The notes beneath the pieces are model-generated. The model was not told the DNA's origin. It saw only the letters and a program-made list of their open reading frames with translations, and ran no database searches. A stretch of 64,000 nucleotides of DNA, from positions 248,001-312,000 of the forward strand of contig NZ_OY821667.1 of the NCBI RefSeq assembly GCF_963682185.1, in the 5' to 3' direction. The translations under genes were made by a program, and so were the position numbers. Origin of the DNA: an uncultured Cohaesibacter sp. (GTDB lineage: Bacteria > Pseudomonadota > Alphaproteobacteria > Rhizobiales > Cohaesibacteraceae). Shown in pieces: positions 36,302 to 46,828 of the stretch (within the stretch, counting starts at the first letter, position 1; every line of letters begins with the position of its first letter).

Positions 36302-37411
36302 CTATATCTGATCCGAGGTGCTGGTGGGTAGCATCACCCGGAATATGGTCTGGCGACCAGACCCATCAAACTCAATGACGCCGCCATGATCCCCGATAAT
36401 TTTGGCAACCAGCGCGAGCCCGAGGCCGGACCCGTTGGTCTTGGACGTCACGAACGGATCAAACAGGCAGTCCTCAAGTTCCTTGGGAATGCCCGGTCCG
36501 TTGTCTTTTACGCAAATTTCCAGTGGCAGAGAGGTTTTCTCACTCGTCCCCGATACCTGAATACGAATACCAGGCCTGAACGCTGTCGTTAAAACGATCT
36601 CAGGATCAGGCACCTCGATAACGGCCTCGGATGCATTCTTGACCAGGTTCAAAAACACCTGAACCAACTGATCCTGATTGGCAAAAACATGCGGCAAGGA
36701 AGGGTCATATTCTTCAAGAATACGAATCCGGTCGCCAAACTCGGCATGTGCCAGCTGTTTGACCCGATCAAGCACCACATGGATATTCACGGCCTCGCGC
36801 TCTACCGGCCGCTGATCGGAGAAAACTTCCATCCGATCGATCAAACGAACGATCCGGTCTGTTTCCTGCGTAATCAGCTGGGTAAGCGCCCTATCTTCGT
36901 CTGAAACCGAGCTTTCGAGTAACTGTGCAGCGCCCCTAATGCCCGAAAGAGGATTTTTAACCTCATGACCAAGCATGGAGGCCAACCCCGTAACCGAACG
37001 CGCAGCGTCGCGATGGGTCAACTGGCGATCCATCTTGTCCGCGATGGACCGCTCTTGCAGCATCACTGTCACGAAGCCCGGCATATCGGGCACAGGCGCA
37101 GCATAAACATCAACGACCTTCTCAACACCAATGCGTGGGTTGGAAATATCGATACGATATTCGTTCACAGGTGCGAGACGGTCTCTTGCCTGATCGACAA
37201 GGGCCAGAACGGGACTACCGAAGGGCAACAATTCTGCGAGCTTCTGTTTACGCAAATGAGAAGCGCTGGACTGGAAAAAGAACTGCGCCATATCATTTGC
37301 CGCAGCAACGAACCCTTCCTCATCGACCATCACAACCGGATGCGGCAAGGAACTCATCATTGCCTGATAGGGGTTGCTCGCCAAGCTGCCGCCTTTTTTG
37401 CTTTCATTCAT
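36302..37411 (-). CDS. ntrB: nitrogen regulation sensor kinase NtrB
   Basis: A 369-residue soluble histidine kinase. A PAS domain (about 20-125, [20 protein letters not shown]), HisKA with the H box [20 protein letters not shown], and HATPase ([29 protein letters not shown]) are in order. It phosphorylates or dephosphorylates NtrC according to PII state. The start overlaps the stop of dusB by four bases, the usual nifR3-ntrB-ntrC operon. Confidence 0.97.
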   Translation of the reverse strand: MNESKKGGSLASNPYQAMMSSLPHPVVMVDEEGFVAAANDMAQFFFQSSASHLRKQKLAELLPFGSPVLALVDQARDRLAPVNEYRIDISNPRIGVEKVVDVYAAPVPDMPGFVTVMLQERSIADKMDRQLTHRDAARSVTGLASMLGHEVKNPLSGIRGAAQLLESSVSDEDRALTQLITQETDRIVRLIDRMEVFSDQRPVEREAVNIHVVLDRVKQLAHAEFGDRIRILEEYDPSLPHVFANQDQLVQVFLNLVKNASEAVIEVPDPEIVLTTAFRPGIRIQVSGTSEKTSLPLEICVKDNGPGIPKELEDCLFDPFVTSKTNGSGLGLALVAKIIGDHGGVIEFDGSGRQTIFRVMLPTSTSDQI

Positions 37412-38445
37412 GCTACGTGCCTCTCCGCAGCAACGCTGAAAAACGCGCGCAGCGCTATGCGCACAGTCTCTGGCTCTTCTGCGGTTAAAATTACTTTTCT
37501 AAGATTTGATAGTTCGGATGAATTGGATACGGATGCCTGCAAAACCCCATCCATATACCAGCCAAGATGCTTGCGAGCGCATCTGACCCCGACAATATCG
37601 GGATAATAGTCGATCATGGCGTCATAATGCTCCAGCACGAGTGCCAGCAAATCCGCCCCGGCGGGTTCGTCCAGATACGCCCCCGTTGCAAAATAATGCG
37701 CTATGAACCCTGGTAACCATGGGCGACCATAAGCGCCGCGCCCGATCATGACCCCATCCGCGCCCGATTGCTCAAGGCAGGTGACAGCATCATCTTCACT
37801 CAGCACATCACCATTGGCAATCAGAGGAACAGACACGGCATCAGCAACCACCTTAATGGCCCGCCAATCCGCATTGCCTTTGTAAAACTGATTGCGCGTG
37901 CGTCCATGCACAGTCACCATGCAAACGCCGCTTTCCTCGGCCCGCCGCGCCAATTCAGCCGCATTGTGACTGTCATCATCCCAGCCCAACCGCATCTTGA
38001 CGGTTACCGGCACAGAGACGGCACCAACCACCGCGTCAATCAAACGTAAGGCCTGATCTAGATCGCGCATCAAAGCAGAACCGGAATAGCCGGAAATGAC
38101 CTTCTTGGCTGGACAGCCCATATTGATATCGATGAGCGCCGCCCCAGCTCCCTCAGACAGGCGCGCAGCTTCGGCCATCCATTCGGCCTGATTGCCCGCA
38201 AGCTGTACCGCATGCACATCCACGCCCTGCCCTTCGGCCCTCAGGCGCATCTCTTCCTTGCCCACAGCAAAGGCCTTGCTGGCCACCATCTCGGAAATAA
38301 CAAGCCCTGCTCCGAACCGTTTGGCGAGCATGCGGAAAGGCAGATCCGTTATCCCCGACATGGGCGCAAGAAACACGCCGTTCGGCAACGAAACGGACCC
38401 TACAGACAAGCTGTTTCCAGCCTTATGGAATGGAAGCGATGGCAT
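37408..38445 (-). CDS. dusB: tRNA-dihydrouridine synthase DusB (NifR3)
   Basis: A 345-residue flavoenzyme that reduces uridines in the tRNA D-loop. The FMN-binding TIM barrel shows [20 protein letters not shown], the catalytic cysteine in [28 protein letters not shown] and [14 protein letters not shown]. The ATG at 38445 is preferred over a TTG 18 bases upstream. It heads the ntrBC operon with a four-base overlap, and the historical name nifR3 comes from that position. Confidence 0.95.
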   Translation of the reverse strand: MPSLPFHKAGNSLSVGSVSLPNGVFLAPMSGITDLPFRMLAKRFGAGLVISEMVASKAFAVGKEEMRLRAEGQGVDVHAVQLAGNQAEWMAEAARLSEGAGAALIDINMGCPAKKVISGYSGSALMRDLDQALRLIDAVVGAVSVPVTVKMRLGWDDDSHNAAELARRAEESGVCMVTVHGRTRNQFYKGNADWRAIKVVADAVSVPLIANGDVLSEDDAVTCLEQSGADGVMIGRGAYGRPWLPGFIAHYFATGAYLDEPAGADLLALVLEHYDAMIDYYPDIVGVRCARKHLGWYMDGVLQASVSNSSELSNLRKVILTAEEPETVRIALRAFFSVAAERHVA

Positions 38446-38751
38446 AAAGAGATCAGCTTTCAAAACTCACAACACTAGTCAGTATATCTGTGCCTAATAA
38501 ATGTGCAAGCAAATTCGCTGATCATTTTTTGATCATTAACACCCTAAGTGAACAAGCAACCCAAAGATCACTTGACCGCAGCTTCTTTTTCATGAAAAGC
38601 CTTACTGCTAACGGGCGCAAATCCATTATTGCAACAATCCATCAGGCATTGCAAAAAGAAACAAGCGCGTGCGCCCGATATCACCCAAGTTTTCTCGCTT
38701 TTGGCGAATCAAAACACCGCACGCACGTGACCGATCAGGAAACCAAGACAA
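38446..38751. other. divergent intergenic region dusB-ispDF
   Basis: This 306-base region should contain the promoters of the dusB-ntrBC operon and of ispDF. It is AT-rich near 38515-38545. I see no clear gene. A plus-strand open frame running through it into ispDF in another frame has no family features. No defined operator was recognised. Confidence 0.5.
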
Positions 38752-39978
38752 ATGACATGCGCCGCCATAATTGTTGCCGCAGGATCAGGCAGTCGCGCCA
38801 GACGCGCATCCGACACTGTCGCCAAACAATATCTCGAAATTGGCGGCAAAGCGGTCCTGCTCAGAACACTGGAACAGTTTCTCGCCAACGAACAGGTCCA
38901 TCGAATTCAGGTTGTCATCGGCCCGCAAGACAATGATCTTTACAATGAGGCCATTTCCCCGAGCCTGACCGGCAAACTGGCCGAACAAGCCAAGGCAAAG
39001 CTACTGCCACCGGTTGACGGTGGAGACACCCGCCAGATTTCCGTTCTCAATGGTCTAAAGGCAATCAAGGCGGAAGGTCCAAAGCATGTGTTGATCCACG
39101 ACGCTGCACGCCCCTTCGTCACTGACGCCATTCTGGCGCGCTGCTTTGAGAGCCTCAAAGAGCACAAAGCCTGCCTTGTCGCCACTCCCGTTACGGACAC
39201 GATCAAAAAAGTCGATGCAGAAGGCACCATTCTGCAGACCATTGACCGCAGCACACTCTGGTCCGCTCAGACGCCGCAAGCCTTTGACTACGCCTTTATC
39301 CTGAATGCCCACGAAAAAGCCTTCAACCAGACCATCCATACCTTCACCGACGACGCCTCGGTAGCAGAATGGGTTGGCGAACCCGTCTATATTGTCGAAG
39401 GCAGCCCCTCCAATCGCAAACTTACCAGTCAGGAAGATCTCACCATGGCTGAAACCATGATCAATCCAACAGGCCCGCGCCCGCTGACAGACATCAGAGT
39501 AGGCACCGGCTATGATGTTCATGCCTTTGATGAAGGAGATGCGGTTATCATCGGTGGCGTCTCCATTCCCCACACGCACAAGCTCAAAGGGCATTCCGAC
39601 GCCGACGTGGGACTGCACGCCATTACAGACGCAATACTTGGTGCCATCGCCGACGGCGACATTGGCACACATTTTCCGCCCTCTGATCCGCAATGGAAAG
39701 GAGCCGCCTCGGACTTGTTCTTGAAAGACGCCGTAAGGCGCGTAGAAGAGCGCGGCGGTAAACTTTCCAATATTGACATGACCATCATCTGCGAAGCCCC
39801 CAAAATCGGGCCGCACAGGCCGGACATGCGCGCAGCAATCGCCCAGCTCTGTAAGATTTCACTTGATCGCGTCAGCATCAAGGCAACCACATCCGAGCGC
39901 CTGGGTTTTACGGGTCGCAAAGAAGGCATTGCAGCTCTTGCAACCGCCACGGTACGCTTACCAGAACAAGAAGACTGA
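38752..39978 (+). CDS. ispDF: bifunctional IspD/IspF (MEP isoprenoid pathway)
   Basis: A 408-residue fusion. Residues 1-235 are IspD, MEP cytidylyltransferase (IIVAAGSGSRARRA, AKQYLEIGGK, IHDAARPFV). Residues 245-408 are IspF, MEcPP synthase (VGTGYDVHAF, LKGHSDADVGLHAITDAILG, KATTSERLGFTGR). The two catalyse non-consecutive steps of the methylerythritol phosphate pathway. The fusion is usual in alphaproteobacteria. The ATG at 38752 gives the expected start MTCAAIIVAAG. Confidence 0.97.
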   Translation: MTCAAIIVAAGSGSRARRASDTVAKQYLEIGGKAVLLRTLEQFLANEQVHRIQVVIGPQDNDLYNEAISPSLTGKLAEQAKAKLLPPVDGGDTRQISVLNGLKAIKAEGPKHVLIHDAARPFVTDAILARCFESLKEHKACLVATPVTDTIKKVDAEGTILQTIDRSTLWSAQTPQAFDYAFILNAHEKAFNQTIHTFTDDASVAEWVGEPVYIVEGSPSNRKLTSQEDLTMAETMINPTGPRPLTDIRVGTGYDVHAFDEGDAVIIGGVSIPHTHKLKGHSDADVGLHAITDAILGAIADGDIGTHFPPSDPQWKGAASDLFLKDAVRRVEERGGKLSNIDMTIICEAPKIGPHRPDMRAAIAQLCKISLDRVSIKATTSERLGFTGRKEGIAALATATVRLPEQED

Positions 39979-40102
39979 CCAAACATTGAAACAGGATGTC
40001 ACACCGACAGAACTACCATCAAAATGTGGCATAACTGAAGATCCGGCAAAAGCATGCCTTAGCGACAGCACCTGAATGCCCTTCTTCAGGAAAGGATCAA
40101 AC

Positions 40103-40621
40103 ATGTATGTGACGACTGAAACGATTGAATTAGCCAATCAGGTTTTGGAAATCGCCAGAGATCATAATTATAAGCTGGCAACGGCTGAATCCTGCACTTC
40201 GGGCATGATCAGTGCAACCCTCACAGAAATCCCTGGTGCATCCACCTCCTTTGATCGGGGCTTCGCTACCTATTCCAACGAAGCGAAATCAGAAGTCCTT
40301 GGCGTCCCCTCTGAAATGATCAAAGAATTTGGTGCCGTGAGCGAAGAGGTCGCGCGAGCCATGGCAGATGGAGCATTGGAGCATTCCCGAGCCGATTTTG
40401 CCGTGTCTGTCACCGGCATAGCAGGCCCTGGAGGCGGCACTGAAGAGAAGCCCGTCGGCCTTGTGCATTTTGCCGTATCCTCCAAGCTTTATTCTCAATG
40501 CCACAACAGGAAGGTCTTTGCGGCGATGGATCGGGAGAATGTACGCGCCGCTACCGTTGAACACGCCATGATTATGCTGATCGAAGCAATGACCCAAAAA
40601 CAATTCGTTTCAACTGAATAG
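40103..40621 (+). CDS. CinA C-terminal family, nicotinamide-nucleotide amidohydrolase (PncC-like)
   Basis: A 172-residue stand-alone CinA C-terminal domain. ATAESCTSGMISATLTEIPG, FATYSNEAKSEVLGV and VTGIAGPGGGTEEKPVG are the family motifs. Members deamidate NMN in pyridine nucleotide salvage. The ATG at 40103 follows AAAGGA by 6-7 bases and is preferred over one 27 bases upstream. It follows ispDF on the same strand and ends at a terminator. Confidence 0.92.
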   Translation: MYVTTETIELANQVLEIARDHNYKLATAESCTSGMISATLTEIPGASTSFDRGFATYSNEAKSEVLGVPSEMIKEFGAVSEEVARAMADGALEHSRADFAVSVTGIAGPGGGTEEKPVGLVHFAVSSKLYSQCHNRKVFAAMDRENVRAATVEHAMIMLIEAMTQKQFVSTE

Positions 40622-40639
40622 ATTTCATTTCATCTGCAA

Positions 40640-40673
40640 CAAAACAAAAGCCGCCTTCTTTTGATGGCGGCCT
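40640..40673. terminator. terminator between the CinA gene and nlpD
   Basis: GCCGCC and GGCGGC arms (40650-40655 and 40666-40671) enclose a 10-base loop. On the minus strand TTTTGTTTTG follows, so it best fits the end of nlpD. It may also end the plus-strand CinA transcript. Confidence 0.75.
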
Positions 40674-40716
40674 TCATTATAATTCTCGCTTTGCAGTCCA
40701 CGAAACAGCAAGATAT

Positions 40717-42876
40717 CTAGCTGAGATATGGAACCGGATCGACAGGATCACCCTTGATGCGCAGCTCGAAGTGCAACTGAGGGGCTCCCACGTTGCCAGA
40801 CATCCCTGCCTCAGCAATAATCTGCCCACGCCGCACTATCTGACCCTTGGTGACAAGCAGCTTGTTGTTATGAGCATAGGCCGTAACCCAGCCATTAGGA
40901 TGGCGAACAAGAATAAAGTTGCCATACATCTTCAGGTCATCGCCCGCATAGATGACGGTCCCGTTATCAGCTGCGCGAATGGATGTTCCTTCAGGCACGG
41001 AAAGATTGATGCCCTCATTGCGAACACCGGCATTCTCACCACCAAATCCGGAAATAATACGCCCGCGAACAGGCCAACGGAATTTTGCAGCAGACGCCGT
41101 ATCGTTTGATTGATTGGACACAGGCGTTACCGGAGCAGCCTTAACTTGTGAAGGTGCAGGACTGGTAGCCTCATCCGGCAACCCAACGGCATTTTTCAAA
41201 GACGCAACGCGCTGGCTCTTCGGCTGGCTTGAAGAAGTAGAACGGGCACTTGATGCCATTTCACGCACCCAGCGCGGCTTTGCCTTGGGAACAGCAGCAA
41301 TCACCGGTGTTGGCGTTTGGCGGCTGGCCGTTTGCAAGGATGTGTCACCGGCATTGCGATTGATCGATGCCGTAGTGGTATAATCAATCGCAGGCTGCTG
41401 ATTTCTCGGCGGAATATGCAGACGCTGCCCCATTCTCAGGGGCGCACTGACCGACATATTGTTGGCCTGTGCAAGCTCACGTGTTGATACACCATAACGG
41501 CTCGCAATACCGCTCAGGGTCTCACCGGGATTGACCATGTGACGGTTCTGGGCATTTGCATTCTGCTGAAGTTGCACAACTTCACGCCCATAAGCGGACT
41601 GACCGCGCAAACGCAGAGGATTGCCCTTTGGTACGCGCATCACATAGGGCATCTGAACAGAGCTAGAGCTGATCGACGCAAGTTGCATTGGCTGCGACGA
41701 TTGGGCATTGCTTTTCTGCTGAACAGGCTGTTGTGGCCGCTGTGTCTGGGCCGCATAACTTCTGTAGCCCTGCTGTTGGAACACAGGGATCAAAACTTGC
41801 TGCCCCGGAGTCACATACTTACGTCCGTTGATATCAGCAATGGCTTTTTCCGGCACACCGTAGCGACGCGAAAGTGACTGCAGATCTTCGCCCTGATCAA
41901 CCGTCACCATGGTACCGCCGACACTGGTCCATTGACCACTTGTTCGGGCCTGATTCTGTGTTGACGCAGCGGGCGCAGACAAGGCTCGCACCTGATCTGA
42001 ATAGGCATTTCCAGCTTGCCCACCCGTCGGAATCGGGTTAGGCGGCGCGATGGAAGCAGTCGACGTGTAGTCTATCCCTTTGGACTTGGGCGCATTCTTG
42101 GGTAATGAGAATATCTTGGCCAGACTGAAACGAGATTGCTGTGTTTCCGGCTGCGGCGCAGCCGAAGAGGACGCTGTCGGGACAGAAACTGGCACGCTCT
42201 GATACCGATTGTTCGGCGCAGGATTATAGGAAGCGACCTGAGATTTCGGGCGCGGCGCTGCGTGCGGCAAGCTATCAAAGCGCGACACGACGACCGGCGG
42301 CCCATTCAGAACAGCCGCATTGAAGGAAGGCGTCCTTGAGGAATAGCCTCCAGAATTGGAAGAACTGGCGACATCAACATAAGCAGGACCGGAAGACGTT
42401 TGACGATTCCCCGAAGGCATCGGCGGCATGGGCTGCGACGGATATGACTGATAGGTATTTGATGCCGAGCGATTAATAGACCCAGTTGTCAAAGCGACAG
42501 GGGCTGCCTGTTGGGACACAGGAACGGACTGACTGACAGAAGAAGCCTGTGCAACGGGTGCAGGAGACGCCGGAGCCGAATAGACCGGAGCGTTATAAGA
42601 AGGCTGCTTTGTGGCATTTGCCTGATAGGCAGGATCACGATAAATTGACTGCGTGCTACTGCTCCCCACAGGCACAGCAGCAGGCATAGGCTGATTAACC
42701 GGTGCCATACTGGGTTGAGAACGAACCGAGCTGGTAAAAATCTCATTCTGATTGGAAGTATATCCTGAGCCAGGAGTTCCAAAACGTTCAACTTCACCGC
42801 TGCAGGCTGCAAGGGTGGCAGCCATCGCCAGCAATGAGGTCGTCGACAGAAGCTTACGCAATACTAAATAGTCCAT
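40717..42876 (-). CDS. nlpD: NlpD-like LysM/LytM (M23) lipoprotein
   Basis: A 719-residue outer-membrane lipoprotein. A signal peptide ends in the lipobox LAAC (MDYLVLRKLLSTTSLLAMAA before it). A long Ser/Pro/Gln-rich linker follows, with two LysM repeats (VDQGEDLQSLSRRYGVPEKA and VNPGETLSGIASRYGVSTRE) and a C-terminal LytM domain. The metal-binding HxGID of active M23 peptidases reads NEGIN, so the first His and Asp ligands are lost, while the late QLHFELR is kept. It is probably a non-catalytic activator of peptidoglycan amidases in division. It lies next to surE as in many proteobacteria, but pcm is missing between them. Confidence 0.87.
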   Translation of the reverse strand: MDYLVLRKLLSTTSLLAMAATLAACSGEVERFGTPGSGYTSNQNEIFTSSVRSQPSMAPVNQPMPAAVPVGSSSTQSIYRDPAYQANATKQPSYNAPVYSAPASPAPVAQASSVSQSVPVSQQAAPVALTTGSINRSASNTYQSYPSQPMPPMPSGNRQTSSGPAYVDVASSSNSGGYSSRTPSFNAAVLNGPPVVVSRFDSLPHAAPRPKSQVASYNPAPNNRYQSVPVSVPTASSSAAPQPETQQSRFSLAKIFSLPKNAPKSKGIDYTSTASIAPPNPIPTGGQAGNAYSDQVRALSAPAASTQNQARTSGQWTSVGGTMVTVDQGEDLQSLSRRYGVPEKAIADINGRKYVTPGQQVLIPVFQQQGYRSYAAQTQRPQQPVQQKSNAQSSQPMQLASISSSSVQMPYVMRVPKGNPLRLRGQSAYGREVVQLQQNANAQNRHMVNPGETLSGIASRYGVSTRELAQANNMSVSAPLRMGQRLHIPPRNQQPAIDYTTTASINRNAGDTSLQTASRQTPTPVIAAVPKAKPRWVREMASSARSTSSSQPKSQRVASLKNAVGLPDEATSPAPSQVKAAPVTPVSNQSNDTASAAKFRWPVRGRIISGFGGENAGVRNEGINLSVPEGTSIRAADNGTVIYAGDDLKMYGNFILVRHPNGWVTAYAHNNKLLVTKGQIVRRGQIIAEAGMSGNVGAPQLHFELRIKGDPVDPVPYLS

Positions 42877-43017
42877 ACCAACACCGGTTCTACGCACAAC
42901 ACCCTACAAGTTGATCCCAATTTAATCCAACTATCCTTTCCAAACCTTTAAAACAGCCATTAAAATGGGCATCGAAACCACTACCCTGTGTTTACTTTCC
43001 CATTTGAGCAAATGAAT

Positions 43018-43050
43018 ACAAAAAAGGCCGCAACGCAATCGCGTCACGAC
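43018..43050 (-). terminator. terminator after surE
   Basis: On the minus strand GGTCGTGACGC pairs along all 11 positions with GCGTTGCGGCC when G-U pairs are allowed. The loop is four bases and a T-run follows. It lies about 65 bases after the surE stop. Confidence 0.7.
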
Positions 43051-43116
43051 CCTCTGAAAAAGAAACACCAGTCCCTCTGGTACATTAAGAGACTAAAATT
43101 GATGGGGTATTTTGGC

Positions 43117-43869
43117 CTATGCCTTCATCATTTTATCCAGTGTGCTATTGTCCGTCATGTCCAGATGCAGCGGCGTAACGGAAATTTTCTTATGCATCAC
43201 AGCGTGTAGGTCCGTTCCTTCGGCCGGGTTGGACTTGCGATCTTCAAAACCAAGCCAGAAATAGGAAAGCCCACGCGTATCAACACGCGGAACCACACTC
43301 AAATGCGCCTGATCGCGCTTGCCTTGACGGGTATAGACGACTTCTTCCACTTCACTTGCCGGACATGCAGGAAAATTCACGTTGAGCAAGGTCTGTCTGG
43401 GCAATTCATAGTCAAGCAGATCCTTGACAACACGAGCGCCATGCTCTTCGGCTGCACTCCAGTCAAATGGTTCGCAGCTTTCCCAGCTATAGGACTGGCT
43501 AAGAGCAATGGACCGAATCCCGAGCACAACGCCTTCCATTGCACCGGCCACCGTGCCCGAATAGGTCACGTCTTCAGCCATATTCTGCCCGCGGTTGACA
43601 CCAGACAACACAAGATCAGGGCGCCCGTCCAGAATATGATCAACCCCCATGATGACACAGTCTGTTGGGGTGCCATGAACGGCGAACTTCTTGTCACCCA
43701 ACTTGCGCATCCGAAGCGGATCATGCAGCGTAAGAGAATGCGCCATGCCGGATTGTTCGGTCTCCGGCGCAACAATCCAGACATCATCTGAGAGCGCACG
43801 CGCGATCTTCTCGAGCACCACAAGACCAGGTGCGTTAATCCCATCATCATTGGTCAGAAGAATTCGCAT
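43117..43869 (-). CDS. surE: 5'/3'-nucleotidase SurE
   Basis: A 250-residue metal-dependent nucleoside monophosphate phosphatase. The N-terminal metal site is MRILLTNDDGINAPGL, with the conserved SGVNRGQNMAEDVTYSGTVA and PTDCVIMG. It acts on nucleotides and possibly short polyphosphate in survival. It follows serS on the same strand and ends at its own hairpin terminator. Confidence 0.97.
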   Translation of the reverse strand: MRILLTNDDGINAPGLVVLEKIARALSDDVWIVAPETEQSGMAHSLTLHDPLRMRKLGDKKFAVHGTPTDCVIMGVDHILDGRPDLVLSGVNRGQNMAEDVTYSGTVAGAMEGVVLGIRSIALSQSYSWESCEPFDWSAAEEHGARVVKDLLDYELPRQTLLNVNFPACPASEVEEVVYTRQGKRDQAHLSVVPRVDTRGLSYFWLGFEDRKSNPAEGTDLHAVMHKKISVTPLHLDMTDNSTLDKMMKA

Positions 43870-44003
43870 TGCATTGCCTCATCAGTCAAAGTTTTAAAAA
43901 AACCAAGCGCAGCAATCCGCGTTTGGAAAAAGGAATATCGCCCGCGAGTCGATAGTACACCTGCCCGCAAGCGAGAAATTCATGTGCTGAAGCATCAGGT
44001 GCT

Positions 44004-45281
44004 TCAGGCAGAAATCTTTTCCAATCCACCCATATAGGGACGCAAGACTTCCGGAATCACGATGGAACCATCTTCAGTCTGATAATTTTCCATGACAGCA
44101 ATCAGACAACGGCCAACGGCGACGCCGGACCCATTGAGCGTGTGCACATATTTGACGCTCTTGTCAGAGGCATCACGATAGCGCGCATTCATGCGGCGTG
44201 CCTGAAAATCACCACAGGTGGAAACAGAGGAAATTTCACGGTAGGTCTTCTGCCCCGGCAGCCAGGCTTCGATGTCGAACGTGCGCCGCGCAGAAAAGCC
44301 CATATCACCGATACACAGCGTAACAACACGGTAAGGAATGCCAAGTTTCTGCAAAATGGCTTCCGCACAGCCAAGCATACGCTCCTGTTCGGCAACTGAG
44401 CTGTTCTCGTCCGTTACAGAAACCATTTCAACCTTGGTGAACTGGTGCTGGCGCAGCATACCACGCGTGTCACGCCCAGCAGATCCTGCCTCAGAGCGAT
44501 AGCAATGAGAAAGCGCGGTAACGCGCATCGGCAGTTTTTCACCATCCACAATGCTTTCACGCACCAGGTTGGTCAGCGGAACCTCGGAGGTCGGAATCAG
44601 CCAGCGATCATCATCGGTATGAAAGGCATCTTCGGCAAATTTCGGCAACTGGCCGGTGCCAAACATCACTTCAGAACGCACCAATGTCGGCACGGACACT
44701 TCATCATAGCCATGCTCATTGATGTGCGTGTCAATCATGAACTGACCGATGGCCCGTTCAAGACGCGCCAACTGACCTTTCAGCACAACAAAGCGCGAAC
44801 CGGACAGTTTTGCTGCGCTTTCAAAGTCCATCTGGCCAAGCGCTTCGCCCAGCTCAAAATGCTCTTTTGGCTCGAAGCTGAGCTCCGGCTTGTCACCCCA
44901 AGTATGATGCAGAACATTGTCATTCTCATCCTTGCCAGCAGGCACATCATCCAGCGGAATGTTCGGCAGGCTCGACAGAGCCGCGTTGAGCGCATCCTGC
45001 AACTCACGGGTTTTGGCTTCGCCATTCTGAATGGCGCTTTTGAGCTGGCCCACTTCGGCCATCAGGGCCTGAGCCTTTTCTTCGTCGCCCGACCCTTTGG
45101 CCTTGCCAATTTCCTTGGAAGCAGCATTGCGGCGCTGCTGAGCTTCCTGCAATTTCTGCACTTCAACGACCCGCTCCTCATCCAGCGCGATAAGCCGGGA
45201 TGACGATGCTTCAGCTCCGCGTGCAATTTGAGCCTTGTCGAATGCCTCGGCATTCTCGCGAATCCATTTGATATCGAACAT
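44004..45281 (-). CDS. serS: seryl-tRNA synthetase
   Basis: A 425-residue class II aminoacyl-tRNA synthetase. The N-terminal antiparallel coiled-coil arm (about 25-105) is followed by the catalytic core: motif 2 region HQFTKVEMV and [13 protein letters not shown], motif 3 [16 protein letters not shown]. It charges tRNA-Ser and tRNA-Sec. The position between tatC and surE is the usual one. Confidence 0.97.
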   Translation of the reverse strand: MFDIKWIRENAEAFDKAQIARGAEASSSRLIALDEERVVEVQKLQEAQQRRNAASKEIGKAKGSGDEEKAQALMAEVGQLKSAIQNGEAKTRELQDALNAALSSLPNIPLDDVPAGKDENDNVLHHTWGDKPELSFEPKEHFELGEALGQMDFESAAKLSGSRFVVLKGQLARLERAIGQFMIDTHINEHGYDEVSVPTLVRSEVMFGTGQLPKFAEDAFHTDDDRWLIPTSEVPLTNLVRESIVDGEKLPMRVTALSHCYRSEAGSAGRDTRGMLRQHQFTKVEMVSVTDENSSVAEQERMLGCAEAILQKLGIPYRVVTLCIGDMGFSARRTFDIEAWLPGQKTYREISSVSTCGDFQARRMNARYRDASDKSVKYVHTLNGSGVAVGRCLIAVMENYQTEDGSIVIPEVLRPYMGGLEKISA

Positions 45282-45469
45282 GTCAGTAATCCCGAATCTA
45301 GCTTTGGTGGGAGGGTTGAAAAATTAAGACGGGCGAAAAATAGGCAAGCCCCAAGCATGAAGCAAGCACAATGCCACTTAGTCACCGTAAAGAATGCAGA
45401 AAACCCACAAACAATGGCCCGAAAGACAAACAATTTCCTTCAGGCCATGATGCAAGTTTGCGAAAATCT

Positions 45470-46264
45470 CTAGGACGCCTCTTCTTCGGCGTCTCGTTCT
45501 GCCCGCTTTTTCTCCACGGATTTGACCGAGAGAATGGACAATTCATAAAGCAGCAGCGTTGGCAGCGCCAACCCCATCTGGCTGATCGGGTCTGGCGGCG
45601 TCAAAATAGCTGCCATGATAAAGGCAACCACAACAGCATATTTGCGCTTTGACTTGAGAAAAGCGGCATCCACAATGCCCGCCCGCGCCAACAGCGTCAG
45701 AACCACCGGCAGCTGGAACACAAGGCCGAAGGCAAAAATCAGGGTCATGATCAGACCGAGATATTCACTCACCTTGGGCAGATGGCGAATTTCGACCGGT
45801 CCCTCGCCCACCTGCTCCATTGAAAGGAAGAACTGCATTGCCAGAGGCATGACAACGAAGAAAACAAGGCAGGCACCAAGAAAAAACAGGATTGGCGTCG
45901 CAATCAGAAAAGGCCGGAAGGCCTCTCGCTCATGTTTGTAGAGCCCCGGCGCCATGAACATGTAGATCTGGCTGGCGATCACCGGAAAGGCAATGAACAG
46001 CGCGCCAAAAAGCGCGATCTTGAGCTGAGTGAAGAAATATTCCTGCGGCGCGGTGAAAATCATCTCCACCTGATGCGCCCCGCCAACGGCACGTTCATAA
46101 GGGATGACAAGAATATTGAAAATATCGCTGGCAAAATAGAAGCAGAATAAAAAGGCAATCGCAATCGCGATCACCGTCTTGAGCAGGCGACTGCGAAGCT
46201 CCACCAAATGCTCGATCAAAGGAGCTTTGCTCTCCTCAATCTCGTCTTTTTCATTGTCACTCAT
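45470..46264 (-). CDS. tatC: Sec-independent protein translocase TatC
   Basis: A 264-residue polytopic membrane protein with six segments. It is the receptor of twin-arginine signal peptides. The N-terminal signature is APLIEHLVELRSRLLK, and a conserved glutamate-containing middle loop is FTAPQEYFFTQLKIAL. The start overlaps tatB by one base (ATGA-type junction), so tatA-tatB-tatC form one transcript. Confidence 0.97.
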   Translation of the reverse strand: MSDNEKDEIEESKAPLIEHLVELRSRLLKTVIAIAIAFLFCFYFASDIFNILVIPYERAVGGAHQVEMIFTAPQEYFFTQLKIALFGALFIAFPVIASQIYMFMAPGLYKHEREAFRPFLIATPILFFLGACLVFFVVMPLAMQFFLSMEQVGEGPVEIRHLPKVSEYLGLIMTLIFAFGLVFQLPVVLTLLARAGIVDAAFLKSKRKYAVVVAFIMAAILTPPDPISQMGLALPTLLLYELSILSVKSVEKKRAERDAEEEAS

Positions 46265-46764
46265 CAGTCGGCCTTCTTGGTCACACCGTCTTCAAGCTCT
46301 GCGCTATCCTTGGCTGCATCACCATCCAGAATTTCGGTATCCTGATTTTCTTCGGCAAAAGCCTCTTCTACTTCAACCGCTTGAGAAGGCTCATCCGCCG
46401 TCTTGGAAGAGGGTTCGGCGGGCTTGTCGTTCAGCGACGAATTGATTTCGTCGGTGCTTTCCTTCATGCTCTTGGAGACATCATCCGTCACATCGCTGAT
46501 GTCACCCAACTGCTTGGTGACAGCATTCTTGACCGCATTGCGCGGATTGAGATTGCGGACGTCATTCAAGGTATCAGCAACACCATCAAGCTCCGCTTCC
46601 CGCAAGGCCTGATTGAACTGATTTTGGAAATCGCCGGCCATACGTCGAACATTGCCAACGGTTTTGCCAACAGTTCTGAGCAATCCAGGCAGTTCCTTGG
46701 GCCCTACCACCAGAATCGTGATGATAACCACCACGATGATTTCGCTCCAACCGATATCAAACAT
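46264..46764 (-). CDS. tatB: Sec-independent protein translocase TatB
   Basis: A 166-residue protein with one N-terminal membrane helix (FDIGWSEIIVVVIITILVVG), the hinge PKELPG and an amphipathic helix (LLRTVGKTVGNVRRMAGDFQ). A long acidic, low-complexity C-terminal tail follows. TatB joins TatC in the substrate receptor complex. It lies 64 bases after tatA. Confidence 0.95.
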   Translation of the reverse strand: MFDIGWSEIIVVVIITILVVGPKELPGLLRTVGKTVGNVRRMAGDFQNQFNQALREAELDGVADTLNDVRNLNPRNAVKNAVTKQLGDISDVTDDVSKSMKESTDEINSSLNDKPAEPSSKTADEPSQAVEVEEAFAEENQDTEILDGDAAKDSAELEDGVTKKAD

Positions 46765-46828
46765 CGAAATGCACCGGACACGCTAGAATACAGGAAAAAC
46801 AAATAGATAACAAAAGTGCACTAACAGC

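Noticed and set aside
38490-38936. Plus-strand open frame overlapping the 5' end of ispDF
   Set aside because: Basic, repetitive sequence, no family, and the ispDF frame is certain.
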